DNA from: Amblyomma americanum
Taxonomy: Eukaryota; Arthropoda; Arachnida; Ixodida; Ixodidae
DNA length: 64,000 nt
Direction: 5' to 3'
NCBI RefSeq assembly: GCF_052857255.1
Contig: NC_135500.1
Span: 49,874,272-49,938,271 of the forward strand
Below, piece by piece: positions 20,744-32,114 of the stretch (positions are counted from its first letter, which is position 1; each line of letters starts with the position of its first letter). The notes beneath the pieces were generated by a model. It saw only the letters and a program-made list of their open reading frames with translations, did no database searches and was not told the origin of the DNA. Position numbers and translations under genes: made by a program.

Positions 20744-21537
20744 CAATAAAAACTGGTAATGGCGCAAGAAACGGGGACACATAAGGCACACAAAGGACAG
20801 GACTGACGCCAACTCAGACTTGAGTATCTTGCAGACGCGCCTGACGTGCCCCCATGATGGCTGCAGAACACCGAATAATGACTGAACCTCCAAAGGAACT
20901 ATTTTCCGTTTCAAGCAGTAGGAGACCACTCGAGACTGGCACGTTGAGACGGCAATCAGGTTGAGACACGTAATGGCAGGTTCGGTGCGGAAGCTTCGAA
21001 AGAGGAAAGGGCCCATTGTAGGAGAAATATGGTCAAGTAAAACTCTAGTTTGGGCGAGTTGGTTCATGTTGAAAGACAAACTGGTAATGGCTCAAGAAAC
21101 GGGGACACATAAGGCACACAAAAGACAGGACTTATGTGTCCCCGTTTCTTGCGCCATTACCAGTTTTTATTTCAACATGAACCAACTCGCCCAAACTAGA
21201 GTTTTACTTGACCATATTTCTCCTACAATGGGCCCTTTCCTCTTTCGAAGCTTCCGCACCGAACCTGCCATTACGTGTCTCAACCTGATTGCCGTCTCAA
21301 CGTGCCAGTCTCGAGTGGTCTCCTACTGCTTGAAACGGAAAATAGTTCCTTTGGAGGTTCAGTCATTATTCGGTGTTCTGCAGCCATCTTGGGGGCACGT
21401 CAGGCGCGTCTGCAAGATACTCTAGTCTGAGTTGGCGTCAGTCCTGTCTTTTGTGTGCCTTATGTGTCCCCGTTTCTTGCGCCATTACGTTTTTATTTCA
21501 ACATGAACCAACTCGCCCAAACTAGAGTTTTACTTGA
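20744..21537. mobile_element. Head-to-head inverted repeat insertion
   Basis: A unit of about 328 bp appears reverse complemented at about 20748-21079. It appears again in plus orientation at about 21163-21490, followed by the first about 45 bp of a further copy (21491-21535). The centre (21083-21160) is itself palindromic around ACAGGACTTATGTGTCCCCG. Both arms translate to the same stretch (NQLAQTRVLLDHISPTMGPF and on), which shows the match but is not evidence of a gene. The flanking 11-bp direct repeat indicates the whole block inserted as one piece. The family is not recognised. It lies in the putative 5' flank of the YqaJ gene. Confidence 0.65.
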
Positions 21538-21548
21538 ACATGAGGGAG
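21538..21548. repeat. Direct repeat flanking palindromic insertion, right
   Basis: ACATGAGGGAG, identical to 20733-20743. Confidence 0.6.
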
Positions 21549-21639
21549 TGCCTGAGGGTTGCCGACTCCTCCGGTGGTGGCGCATATGTCGGCGAGCTGG
21601 TGGCGCCGCCCGACGATTGCAGGTTCCCTGTAAGAGCAA

Positions 21640-22060
21640 GTGCTACGTAATGCTCCGAATTATCTGTGTGCCGGCGGCCGCGAGAAAGAAGCGAGCGGAC
21701 CATTTATGGCGGGAATGACCGCGTCACCGCGAAGAACGAATCGGGAACGCGCGCGCGCTGGCCGGCCGGCGCGGCGGCGAGAGAAAACGGATGCGGTACT
21801 TTTCCCGTTCCAGTGACTTTAAGGCGCTACGCTGTACGCCAAGGATGTGTCCATCGAGTTGGGGCTTGACGTCACGCAGCTGAGCAGTTGTGCGCATGCG
21901 CCGATACCATAGTAACCAGAGAGACCCCACAGCTGCGCCCCGTTCTTCGTCGCCGCCTTGCCGCACGCCGCTCTATCACCCGAACCGCGCTTCGCATGCG
22001 CAGCATTGCGTATAGAAGGCGGAGATGTAGTGGACGTCTGTATCACAATGCTTGACATGC
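21640..22060. repeat. GC-rich dispersed repeat with NRF1-like palindrome
   Basis: Shares segments with 8640-9150: reverse complement of the AAAGTCACTGGAACGGGAAA block at 21794-21821, and the CATGCGCC..TACCAT block at 21893-21917. TGCGCATGCGCC at 21891-21902 is a perfect NRF1-type core. The X-box half here is degenerate. No gene supported. Confidence 0.5.
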
Positions 22061-22235
22061 CCGCAGAGGAGAGTCCAGCCGCTGCTAAACGGCGGTATAG
22101 ACAAGAGAAGATTAACTCTTCAGATCCCGAGATTGTCGCCTGGCAGTTGGCTTGAACGAAATAAGAACGCTGGAGTGTGTGTGTACGCGAAATAAGGTAG
22201 CAATGCGGTCAGAAAGCTCCTTTCCATCGCGATGA

Positions 22236-22590
22236 ATAATGGTGAAGCCTGCTGTGTTCGGCTTCTGGAGAGCGGCATTATCATCCGAGGAGTCTACGTG
22301 GCACCGGGAACATCTGTCAAGCAGGCGACTGATGGGTTCGCACGTGTATACCTGCAGCCTACGGTATGGTTTTGCACTTGTGTGTGACTCTGGGTGATTT
22401 CAACAGGAAACAGGACACGAAAAGTTTAATTTACCTTCGGAACCTCACGTCCAGACTACAAAACGGGAAACTACTATAGACGTTTTATAACAAAGAGACT
22501 ACACAATCGAAATACTGTACAGACAGAATTGAGACCACTGCACGCTACTTCACAGATCATCGGGCAGTCTTCATCCCTGTGAATGAATAA
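22236..22590 (+). pseudogene. Endonuclease/exonuclease/phosphatase-fold remnant
   Basis: Across frame changes the plus strand reads GIIIRGVYVAPGTSVKQATD, then LGDFNR, then TTARYFTDHRAVFIPVNE. GDFN followed by a (S/T)DH motif is the signature of the EEP/AP-endonuclease fold. The surrounding sequence has no RT motif. From memory, a similar endonuclease tail occurs in some tick Helitron-like helicase proteins, so it could come from a Helitron or a LINE. Stops between the motifs show it is dead. Confidence 0.5.
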
Positions 22591-22867
22591 AAGATGTGTA
22601 TACATGTCTCTGTTAAACATACAGTGACCACAACAAGCTCAGCCAGGGAAACGCACATCTCGCTACGTATATCCTGGCATAGCCGAGCTAAGCCACTGGC
22701 AATTTTATAAGAGGGCTAGCTCTTGCATTCGAATGTTTCTTGTCCGTCCGAGATTTCAAGATGGCGGCCGGTCATGTAGTGAAATTGCTGCCGCATCCTG
22801 CAAAATGTGACCCTTCACGTGACCGCGCGCGCGTATTTGTCGGCTCTCTATGCGGGCATTCCGCTAT

Positions 22868-23063
22868 ATACAGGGACTTACGTTTTTATTTGCCGGGTTT
22901 TAAGAAATTCCCGTGCGCATAATACTGGCCTAATCGAGAGCAAACACCACTCACAAGGTAGAATATTATTGCTTAAGTTGTTTGAGATCTAAACAAACAT
23001 CGGTACTTGCCTGTATTTAGTGGAACTAGCGAGAAACTTTTCTCGGCTACGAGTACAGTCCCA
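22868..23063. repeat. Dispersed repeat, copy 1 (inverted to 25817-26015)
   Basis: Reads CAGGGACTTACGTTTTTATT through CTCGGCTACGAGTACAG. It matches the reverse complement of 25817-26015 along its whole length with scattered substitutions and small gaps. No ORF. Both copies lie beside degenerate TCCGGA/GGACGTCC tracts. Confidence 0.75.
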
Positions 23064-23082
23064 GACGGCCAACAATGTCCTA

Positions 23083-23225
23083 CGGGCGTCCGATTAAGGT
23101 CAATACGTCCGAAGCCGAATCCGGACATCCAAGGGAAGAACGAAGCAGATCCGAAAGCGGACATCCGAATCCGGATGTCCAGTGGGCATCCGAAAATCCG
23201 GATATCCGAATTCGGATGTCCGGTG
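23083..23225. repeat. Degenerate TCCGGA-rich palindromic tract
   Basis: Many imperfect half-sites of the form ATCCGGA, GGACATCC and GGATGTCC in both orientations, so it could fold on itself. A similar tract lies at 25495-25700. Confidence 0.55.
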
Positions 23226-24313
23226 GGCTTAGGAGGGGCGCCCTACTTAGGAACGATTTTGAAAATGGGCAGAACGGAAAAATCACTTTTACATTCTGCA
23301 GTAAACCGGTATATTTCGTGTCTGGTTGCTGTAAGAGGCGGGAGGGCTAGGGAGCTGCCCACTGAGGACTTTTATTAGGAGCTCGAACTAGGTCGGCGAC
23401 CTCCAGTGTTATTTCTTGTGTTTTACTACACTGCTGATGCTGAAAAACTTATCCATATTGCAGCCTGTAAGAGCAGCACATGGAATTGGGTCTGAAATTA
23501 TTAACACGGCTGCTTGAACAGAGATGCCGCGCTTACTTCGTATTCGGCACGCGGTGTCCCGTACACTTAAGCGAGCAACCTTTCAGCTGGAGAGTCCTTC
23601 TACAAAAAAAAAGAGAAAAAATCTCTGCGGAGCTCCGCTTGTGCATTGAATTCATCGTGTGGACGTAACCTTCCCGGCGGTCTAACTCGCTGTGAGGACG
23701 TTGCACTGAGAATACGAGTGGGTGCAATGCTGCATCCTGGACATCACAGGCCCCTCCAATGACATGTCCTTTATACTCTACTCCAACCAAGGAGGCAGTG
23801 CTTAGCCATTTTTTGACAGCTTGATCCGGTCTTAGTGCACGCGCGCGACTGACTAAGCAGGCACAGCTCCATCCAAACCGCCAGCCAGATGCACGCATGT
23901 TGACACATGCGCCTCACATCGAGCTTAATTCGTGCCGAAAGGTTAATTTGTGCAATGAACAAAAAACAAGAATCGAACAACGTGAACGATTGATTTTGTT
24001 ATAGTGCGCCAGTATTCTAGAACACAATAATTTTGGTCCACCAGGTTTGTTTATATTTATCGAATTCTTGCTAGACTTGAATTGACTTTAATCTTGAATC
24101 CAGTATTGTTTTAACCAAAAATAAATGCTTCTAGTGATTCTGAACGTTAAAATACAATTTTAAACACTTTAGAAGCTATTTATGCACTTTATTCTTATTT
24201 TTATTCCTGATTGGAAAAGAAAAGGCCGGCTTAACAGCCAAAACTTGCCAAAGCCGATCACGAGCCGCGCTTAGGTAAACAACAAATATGGCCGGCGTTC
24301 TTTGTGGCTGTGT
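23226..24313. other. No recognised feature
   Basis: Short chance ORFs only, with AT-rich sequence from about 23990. No protein motif or repeat match found within the window. Confidence 0.4.
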
Positions 24314-24322
24314 GCTTGCGAG

Positions 24323-24646
24323 TAATAATAATAATAATAATAATTGGTTTTTGGGGAACGGAAATGGCGCAGTATCTGTCTCATATATCGTTGGACACCT
24401 GAACCGCGCCGTAAGGGAAGGGATATAGGAGGGATTGAAAGAAGAAAGGAAGAAAGGGGTGCCGTAGTGGAGGGCTCCGGAATAATTTTGACCAACTGGG
24501 GATCTTTAACGTGCACTGACATCGCACAGCACACGGGCGCCTTAGCGTTTTTCCTCCATAAAAACGCAGCCGCCGCGGTCGGGTTCGAACCCAGCAACTC
24601 CGGATCAGCAGTCGAGCGCCCTAACCACTGAGCCACCGCGGCGGGG
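24323..24646 (-). mobile_element. tRNA-derived SINE (Ruka-type), full length
   Basis: Minus strand. The tRNA-like head has A box TGGCTCAGTGG (reverse complement of 24625-24635) and B box GGGTTCGAACCC (24581-24592). A tRNA-unrelated body ends CCAATT and is followed by a (TTA)n tail, seen as TAATAATAA at 24323-24343. It is flanked by GCTTGCGAG at 24314-24322 and 24647-24655, a 9-bp target duplication. Expected to be a Pol III transcript mobilised by a LINE. Related copies: 27118-27260, 35176-35496, 39162-39271, 39484-39564, 39594-39800, 41351-41451. Confidence 0.88.
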
Positions 24647-24655
24647 GCTTGCGAG

Positions 24656-25490
24656 CTCGATTTGCCGTTTTTTTTCGTCGTTAAGCGCTGTTCGCAGACG
24701 GTGTGACTCTTGAGACCGATGAATAAGTATCTCGTTCATCTGTAGGTGACATCTGTTTTCGGTAAAGAACATTCGACAGGAAGAGAAAGGAGCAATTTGC
24801 CATTAAGCGTCGTTGTACTCTGACGTTGGGCAGTGGAATATTTCTTGTAACAGTGGTTACTGAAGAGAAGAAAATGTGTGAAAATGCACCCTGGGGTGGT
24901 CAAGTAATACCGGTGATCGAGAAAAAGATTGGAAGTTGGAAGACGTTTCCCTGCGTCGCAACGTCGTCTTACGCCCGTACACCTAGCCTGTACTGCCGAA
25001 CTCGACTGGAATGCGCGAAACGCAGCGAAAGGTGAGCCCATTTGTCTGAAGCGCTCGAGCGGTGCTCTACGAAGGAAAGAAAGCGAATTTTTAGAACAGG
25101 TGCTGAATTTCAGAAATATTCGCGCTCAAGTACAGCCCAATAGGAATGCAACCCCGTGCAGGAACAAGCACTTCATCCTTACGCTGCGTAAAATTTTCCT
25201 TCATTCGCTCTGTATGCCACCGCTCGAGAGTTCTAGACAAACGTGCTCACTTCTGTATACGTGGACAAATCACCGCGACTGCGCTGTGATTTTGTAATTT
25301 GCCGTATATGTATATTGTGTGTCGTGTTTGTCGCTTCGGAAGCAGCCCTCTCGTTCAGTAAAGGATTTTTCGTTGGACATATTGCTAGTTAGTTTTGTTC
25401 TTAATGGTAACAGTGGCCTACGTAGGTCCTGCGGTAAAAAGCATGCAGAAACCGCTTGAATAACCTGGATATGCACGGTACCCTGCGATG
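24656..25490. other. No recognised feature
   Basis: Short ORFs on both strands without homology that I recognise and without codon structure; no repeat assigned. Confidence 0.4.
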
Positions 25491-25494
25491 ACCC

Positions 25495-25700
25495 GAGAAA
25501 TGTCCGTACATCCGCGTTCGGACGTCCATCGGATGAACTACACATGGTCCGCGGTCTTGCATCGGATGGTCCACATGGTCCGCGGTCTTGCATCGGATGG
25601 TCCGACGGACGTCCGGTGGTTGACTTTGGGTAAAAAATGGGTGTTCCGACGGACATCCTAAGACCGAAGCGGGATAACCGTCGGACTTCCGTCGGACGTC
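25495..25700. repeat. TCCGGA-rich tract with 31-bp tandem duplication
   Basis: Contains a 31-bp unit (CACATGGTCCGCGGTCTTGC and on) twice in a row at about 25542-25603, embedded in GGACGTCC-type half-sites like those at 23083-23225. Confidence 0.6.
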
Positions 25701-25816
25701 AATGGCCGTGTGGGGTTTTTGCAGACGCGAGCCAAGCAGCTGTTCTTACAGACTGCGCCGTCCGGCAGATGGCGGAGCCTGTGAGACTGGCTGCTTGGCT
25801 CGCGTATGCAAAAACT

Positions 25817-26015
25817 GTACTCGTAGCCGAGAACAGTTTCTCGCTAATTCCACCAAATACAGGCAAGTATCGATGTTTATTTAGGTTTCAAACAACTTAG
25901 ACAATAATATTAAACCTTGTAGGCCGTGTTTGCTTTCGATTAGGACAGTATTTTGCGCAGAGGCATTTTTTAAAATCCGGCAAATAAAAACGTCAGTCCC
26001 TGTATGTACAGTGGG
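25817..26015. repeat. Dispersed repeat, copy 2 (inverted)
   Basis: Reverse complement of 22868-23063; see that entry. Confidence 0.75.
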
Positions 26016-26346
26016 GTCGCTATTGGCGTACAAATTGTGGACCACCCGTTTGGCACAGAGCATTCGGAGTGGTGGAAAACAAATCGTACCGACTCGCCGC
26101 ACAAAGTTGTTAGTCGAGTTGAAACTTAGTGCGTGTGAGGGATTCGTGCCGACAACCTTTGGTCCTCAAAATTGTAATGGGGAGACCGGAGGGCCGTGGC
26201 GGGCGAACCAGAGGTCGCAGAGGGATGCGGGTGGTACAAAACGAATCGTCGTGTCGTGATGTACGTGTCGCTATCCGAATCTGGCACCTAGGGGTGAAAT
26301 TCGGATATAACGAATTTGAGCCTTCGTTATAAAGATAGTGCACGTT

Positions 26347-26835
<489 letters not shown>

Positions 26836-27105
26836 GACAATTTTATTCATGTCGATTCTCATAGAGCATAAATCAAGCCTATCAAAGCAGCAATGGCTTG
26901 GTGGCAGCGCCTGGGAGACAGCGAACATTGGCAAAATAAAGGAAAATAGAGACTTTGCAACGAATTTGACCACAACAACAAAAAAAAATTAACAACACAG
27001 AGAGGCAAACATAGAGACATAACTTATTACACCATCAAGAGGGATGACAGTAATTTGAAAATAGGACAGTAACATTAGATGAAATAATTACGGGGCAAGA
27101 AGCAA
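26836..27105 (-). mobile_element. Probable retroelement 3' end
   Basis: On minus it ends CGACATGAATAAAATTGTC and then (ATCT)n. An AATAAA just before a tetranucleotide tail matches the LINE 3' ends elsewhere in the window. No coding part remains, so the family is unknown. Confidence 0.35.
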
Positions 27106-27117
27106 CGGAGAGACATA

Positions 27118-27260
27118 TAATAATAATTGGTTTTTGGGGAAAGGAAATGGCGCAGTATCTGTCTCATATGTCGTTGGACACGTGAGCCGGGCCGTAAGGG
27201 AAGGGATAAAAGAGGCAGTGAAAGAAGGAAGGAAGAAAGAGGCGGCGTAGTGGAGGACTC
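27118..27260 (-). mobile_element. 5'-truncated SINE
   Basis: The 3' half of the SINE at 24323-24646 (body plus TAATAATAATT tail), lacking the tRNA head. It is flanked by CGGAGAGACATA at 27106-27117 and 27261-27272, a 12-bp target duplication, so the truncation happened at insertion. Confidence 0.82.
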
Positions 27261-27272
27261 CGGAGAGACATA

Positions 27273-29156
27273 CCGCAAATTTTTTTTTTCAGGTTATATT
27301 TAGTTTTCATGCGGAATACACTAGGTGGCAAACTATTGAAACAGGCAGGTACATAGTATTGACGTGTGCGCTTTCCGTACCGGGTTAATAATCATCGTTC
27401 ATAATAGTGCAAAGCATGGTCGAAAGCATAGGTGAAGACAACTTAGCTAACGCTCTTCATTTGATTTCACATTCCCGAGTTAATCAATTTTTCAAAAAAT
27501 CTCTTTGTTTATTGCGCAAAAGTATAAGGAGTCATCTGTTTTCTGGTAACTCCTAAGAGGTGATTTTTCTGCATTAAGGCGCATATGACAATTAGTGCGC
27601 CATTTTGATACTCATTTTAATGAATTGTTAAACGGGCCATGACATGGTCGTTCTTCATATTTAAATTTTGAACTTCAGCAACCTATATGTGTTCTTCAGC
27701 AACAAGAACCTATGATTAAGTTTCAAAAATTTGGCTGTCCAGGACGCGCTGTATATTAAAAAAATGTGATCAAAATTGAGACTGGGAAACTCCCATCGGC
27801 AGCGACCGCATATTGAATGCTCTAGTGACGTCACAAGGGCGTACACGGAGAAACGACGTCTGTTATTCGGGCAGCGATCGAGGTCTCTTGTCTCCTTTAC
27901 TTTCGCGGGCGATCTAAGTAACAGTCGTCCCCCGTATATGAGTGACTGGTGTCGAAAAAGCGGTATCATTAAAGTAGTTTTTTTTTTCACTTTAGGTAGG
28001 GTCCGGTCAGACTAAGCCGATGCGACGCCGATCGACTGTCGGTGGGTTGGTCGGTATGCTTTTGTGGGAACTCTTTCGTGGATTCGAAGAAGAAGCCGCC
28101 CGTCGGGAGCGCTAGCCAGAGTTGGCGTGTTAGCGGCCACGGAGTCATCGGCCGAATCCTGAAGCCCGCGCGAGGGATACCGAAGCGATGCGCAAGCGCC
28201 CGACCCTCGAGCGAGACGCTGAAGGGGTCGTAAAAGGGAGAGAGCGTGCCATGGATAAATAACTGTTCATCCAATCGATCTGCTGGCTTTGAGAAGTTTT
28301 ATGAAGCTTAGCGATTAGGGAATGCCAGGCAGCTTCGCTATTAACAGCCCTCGCGACCTTAAGTCTGGGCAGCTGTGCTCATTTTTTTCCCTCCCACATT
28401 CTATTCCCGGCATACGATATTAATTCCAAAAGCACAGATACAAATCCGTTGAAAACAGTTGAAGGATATCGTCCAATTTTACTCTGTAATGTAGATTACA
28501 AACATTCTGCAAATGTTCTTTGTAATCATGTGCAGGTATAGTTGTCACTGACTTAATAGGCTCGCACCGGGTCTGCAATAGACTACCGACGCAGCCGCAC
28601 ACGCCTCGTTTTACACTGCAACACACTCTCGCGCTGTGCGTTGCACACCGCCTTATTCATCAATTAATACTGCTATAAGACTACCATTGCCGCTTGGAGC
28701 TATATGTGATGGTGGCGGCAGAGAGGTGTGCAAAACTGCGGAAATCCTGTGCCTGTTCGTCACCCTTGTCTGAAATAGCACGATATACGTTTGTAATGTG
28801 GGTTAGCTGCGTAACATTGCGCAAGCTTCATCGAAAACCGTGTTGATTGTTTCAGAAGAAATGATTACTATCTATAAACGAACTATTTTCACTAAATATG
28901 AAGTGTTCGACGACCTTGCTCGACGTACACAGCCAGCAATGAATTGGTCACGTAGTGCCTATCGTAAGATTACTAGATAAGAACAGATCTGCCTATTTTC
29001 CGGTTCTTCGGAGCTTCTGCAGTGCGCAGGATATCGTGAAAAGTTGCAAGCGAATAATCAGCGCACAATTCTGCGTACCTGCAGAGAAATATGTTTGCGG
29101 TGTAATCAGGGACGAATGCTACATTTCAGTCCCTTGTATTAAATCTAATAGATAGA
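27273..29156. other. No recognised feature
   Basis: No supported ORF. One CRE-like TGACGTCA at 27826-27833 and a GC-rich stretch at 28020-28240; nothing ties them to a gene. Confidence 0.4.
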
Positions 29157-29715
29157 TAAAGAGGAGGAGGGAAAGGCAGGGATGTTAACCAGAAAAAGGT
29201 TCCGGTTGGCTACCCTGCACTGGGGTAGAGGAATTAGGGGACTAAAAGGAGGAAGAGAGAAAGGGGAAAAGGCATAACTCACACACACACACACACGCAC
29301 AACGCTGTAGCAATTTGTCACTCAATTCAGTCGCACTCAAGTAGGCAAAGACTGCCTTGTATGACTTGAGGGCAGTCGACTGCTGTGGCCACGGACCGAG
29401 GATCTTTTGCTCTGTTAATGGGCGAGGATCGAGGTGGTCCAGGGCACAACACAGTGCATGTCTTGCACTCGCAAATGCAGGGCACTTACAGAGAAAATGA
29501 GCGATGGTCTCCTCACAACCACCGCTTTCACAGGCAGGACTGTCGGCCATCCCCATCCGGAAAGCATAGTGGTTGGTAAAAGCAACATCGATCCATAAAC
29601 AGCATAACAATGTTGCTTCGCGACGTGATAAGTTACGTGGAAGACGAAGGCGCAGTCCAGGGAGTGTTACTAAGCCTATGACTTCATCATTGCCACGAAG
29701 AAAGTTGCATAAAAT
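29157..29715 (-). pseudogene. LINE ORF2 C-terminal fragment (zinc motif)
   Basis: Minus-strand frame with LVTLPGLRLRLPRNLSRREA, then CESGGCEETIAHFLCKCPAF (CCHC type), then RPLTEQKILGPW, ending at the (CA)n run near 29280. This is the region after RNase H in I/R1-like LINEs of arthropods. The 3' UTR continues to about 29157. RT and upstream parts are absent, so this is a 5'-truncated insertion. Confidence 0.75.
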
Positions 29716-29760
29716 AGCGATTAAAAGTTCCCCCTATACTATCGGTGTCTTCTTCTGCGC

Positions 29761-29768
29761 CTGCTAAC
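29761..29768. repeat. hAT target-site duplication, left
   Basis: CTGCTAAC, same as 31047-31054; fits the nTnnnnAn pattern of hAT targets. Confidence 0.85.
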
Positions 29769-31046
29769 CAGTGTTGTTGGCGTTACATAAAAGAAGTAAC
29801 TAAATACGTTACTCGTTACGCTAAAAAAAGGAACGCGTTACCGCCCTACGTTGCCTATAAAAAAAGAACGCGTTACCATTGCCGTTACCGAAAAGAAGTA
29901 CCGAAAGTTACTTTGCCGTTACTCCATGGCCATCAATTTTAATTAGTGCGTCTTCGTCTTAAGAACTCGCGATAACAATTTTATAAAGCTTATATTTCAC
30001 ATAAAACTTCTAGCCAAAAAAACCACTTTACGCGATATCCTGATTTAACGATTATACTTTGTACAAATGTGCAGCAGCTTAGCAATGTTACAGTGGCCTA
30101 AAGTTGCCTGTAGAGTTACATGTGTTGGATTCTAACTCTGTGGCACATGGCGAAGCCATCTTCTGAATGTGGCATTGAACACAAAATGGCACTTCATCAT
30201 CAACTATAACTTCACAAAGCAAACATCGCTGAACTCTCAACAAATTTACAGGTGGTAGTGGTTTTATTAAAAAATAATAGTAAAAAGGAAGGAAAAGATT
30301 TTTGCTAGCCCCGGCATCTGCCATCGATACTGAAGCACCTGAGCTGGGGCAGCGGAAATAAAGGACAGCAGGCAGAATGGAGAAATGAAATGAAAGAGGT
30401 GAGGGGACAGGAATAGAGGACAGGGGGAGAAGGAATATGTACAAACTATTTACACAATAAGTAATATGTCCAGGTTGAGCGCGTGATTAGTTCAGTTTAG
30501 AGGAATTAAATCACACACGCGCATAGCACTGTGTAGGTTACAACAACAAATTTACAGTAATTCTGAAAAATGTGATGTTCCAAAATGCTCGGCATGCTTC
30601 CACTCTGTAGAGAGTTGTGTGTGTGAGTGGTTCAGGAAGAGGCGCTAGGCGAAGGCGAATGTGGGAATGCGTGTTCGTGCACGTGTTTCGTGCTTTATGG
30701 CTATTATGTCCTTTTTTTTCTCTTAGTTGGGTACGTCTTGAAGGGCAGGTGTTTTCTGGCATGCATGCGAGCCGCAACAAAGGTCGTCGACAGCACCTGT
30801 TTGTTTATTTTCAACATCACATTAGGTGCTCTGCGCTTTTTTTTTCTAGAAAAAGGGAACGGAGTGTGCGACAACTGGAACAAAAAGTAACTTGTAGCGT
30901 GACACCTCACGTTACCGAAAAATGTTAACGTAAGTACGTTACCAGTTACACCTCCCAAATGGTAACGAGTACGTTACTAAGTTACAGAAAAAAAGTAACG
31001 CCTTACCGGTAACGCCGTTACTTGTAACACGTTACCGCCAACACTG
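29769..31046. mobile_element. Non-autonomous hAT element, 1278 bp
   Basis: Ends CAGTGTTG... and ...CAACACTG with an 8-bp duplication CTGCTAAC. The subterminal regions (29780-29925 and 30885-31040) are packed with GTAAC/GTTAC and ACGCGTTAC repeats in both orientations, the usual binding-site pattern of hAT transposases. No transposase frame is present, so it depends on a partner in trans. A 292-bp insertion at 30252-30543 with its own duplication lies inside. Confidence 0.88.
30252..30543 (-). mobile_element. 292-bp retro-insertion inside the hAT
   Basis: Bounded by CAACAAATTTACAG at 30238-30251 and 30544-30557 (14-bp duplication). On minus it ends ATAAAACCACTACCAC, with AATAAA near the end, like a short retroelement or SINE 3' terminus. 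No A/B boxes were seen, so the family is unknown. Confidence 0.7.
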
Positions 31047-31054
31047 CTGCTAAC
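31047..31054. repeat. hAT target-site duplication, right
   Basis: CTGCTAAC, same as 29761-29768. Confidence 0.85.
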
Positions 31055-31464
31055 TTTATGTTTTTGTGCATTCCTTTTCCCTGCCAAATAGCTCCAAAAC
31101 TTCGCGGTATTCTCCGTGACAAAGTGGCGAATTTTGTTATTTTACTGTTTTATTTTTCATCGTAGGTCCGCACGAAGTACTGTCAGCGTGTTCGGCGTCA
31201 CACTTGGTCGTGAAAGTAGTCGTTTCACTTGTCGCTCCAGCTGTTAACTTTCGCGCATGATGCAGTTCTCGCGCCTGTTTAATTTCTTGCATTTTAGAGG
31301 TACATGTTTATCGATAGTGTTATGTACTGTGAGGTTAAAGAACAACCAAAGCTATTTAGCATATGAGACGTCTTCATTAAACATGCTTTTAAAACGTTCA
31401 TATATTAGATCAATGTTCCAATAATTAAGGGTGTCTTGCAAGGAGACGATATTTCCAGTGCTAC
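31055..31464. other. No recognised feature
   Basis: AT-rich sequence without ORF or repeat match. Confidence 0.4.
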
Positions 31465-31870
31465 TCACCTCCTGTTTACAAGACGTATTCAGAGGCCTGG
31501 TAGGGAACAGTTGGAGTTAATGGAGAATACGTTAGCAATCTGTGGTTCACTGATGACATTACCCTCCTAAGTCACTAAGGAGTTGAACTGCAAAGCATGA
31601 TCAGTGATTTAGACAGATAAAGCAGAGCTACGGGTCCAAATATTAATAGATAGAAAACCAAAGTAATGTTTAGCAGTCTTTGAAGAGAACAGCAGTATGG
31701 GATTCGTAGTGAGGTGCTGGAAGCGGAAAGGGAATACGTCTACTTACGGCAAGCCGTCACCGCAGATCCAGATTGCGAGAGTAAATAAAATAACTAGAGA
31801 AATTAGAATTGGGTGAAACGCATATTTGGCAGGTTACACACGAGTTCTGCGTTGAAGGCCAAGGCAGACG
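31465..31870 (+). pseudogene. Decayed RTE/BovB-like RT fragment
   Basis: Across stops and frame changes the plus strand reads GTVGVNGEYVSNLWFTDDIT, GVELQSMISDLDR, INR.KTKVMFS, then EVLEAEREYVYLRQAVTADP. This is the palm-to-thumb segment of RTE-type ORF2 proteins (FADDI, ELQ.ML.DL, KTK.M, YLGQ). Several stops show long decay. Confidence 0.65.
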
Positions 31871-31984
31871 CAAAAACACGGATCCTACACGCTAACAAAG
31901 ACGCCGCATGCTCACAGGGGCAGCCGCGCAGGCGACCGTCTCCTGGTTTCGTTCTGCCTCGTCTGCTCCAGACGGACGCAATTT

Positions 31985-32098
31985 AAATCGGGTAGTGGCT
32001 CAAGCCGCCTAGCCATATGACTCGCGAAATTACACTCTTGTCTGGATTTCATCCGCCAAGCAGATAACCTTCGTTTGGTTACTTCTACCCGTCGCACA
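31985..32098 (-). mobile_element. LINE 3' end, same family as 9352-12968
   Basis: GTGGCTCAAGCCGCCTAGCC and CAGATAACCTTCGTTTGG closely match 9372-9455. On minus it encodes the end of the protein ([18 protein letters not shown]). A short 5'-truncated copy. Confidence 0.75.
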
Positions 32099-32114
32099 GG
32101 TTGTCGATGATGTC

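Noticed and set aside
20699..21425. Protein gene shared by both arms of the palindrome
   Set aside because: The same translation appears only because the arms are inverted copies; no start, domain or conservation supports coding.
12970..21700. Terminal inverted repeats of the ISL2EU-type element
   Set aside because: I compared the sequence outside both genes by eye and found no convincing inverted match, so none is reported.
23533..23898. Minus-strand ORF of 121 codons
   Set aside because: No domain recognised, overlapping ORFs on the other strand, no splice or promoter support.
24581..24635. tRNA gene suggested by A and B boxes
   Set aside because: The boxes belong to a SINE with a long unrelated body, tail and target duplication; the same head recurs in other SINE copies.
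29800..31030. GTAACG tracts as a satellite
   Set aside because: They are confined to the two ends of one hAT element with an 8-bp target duplication, so they are subterminal repeats.
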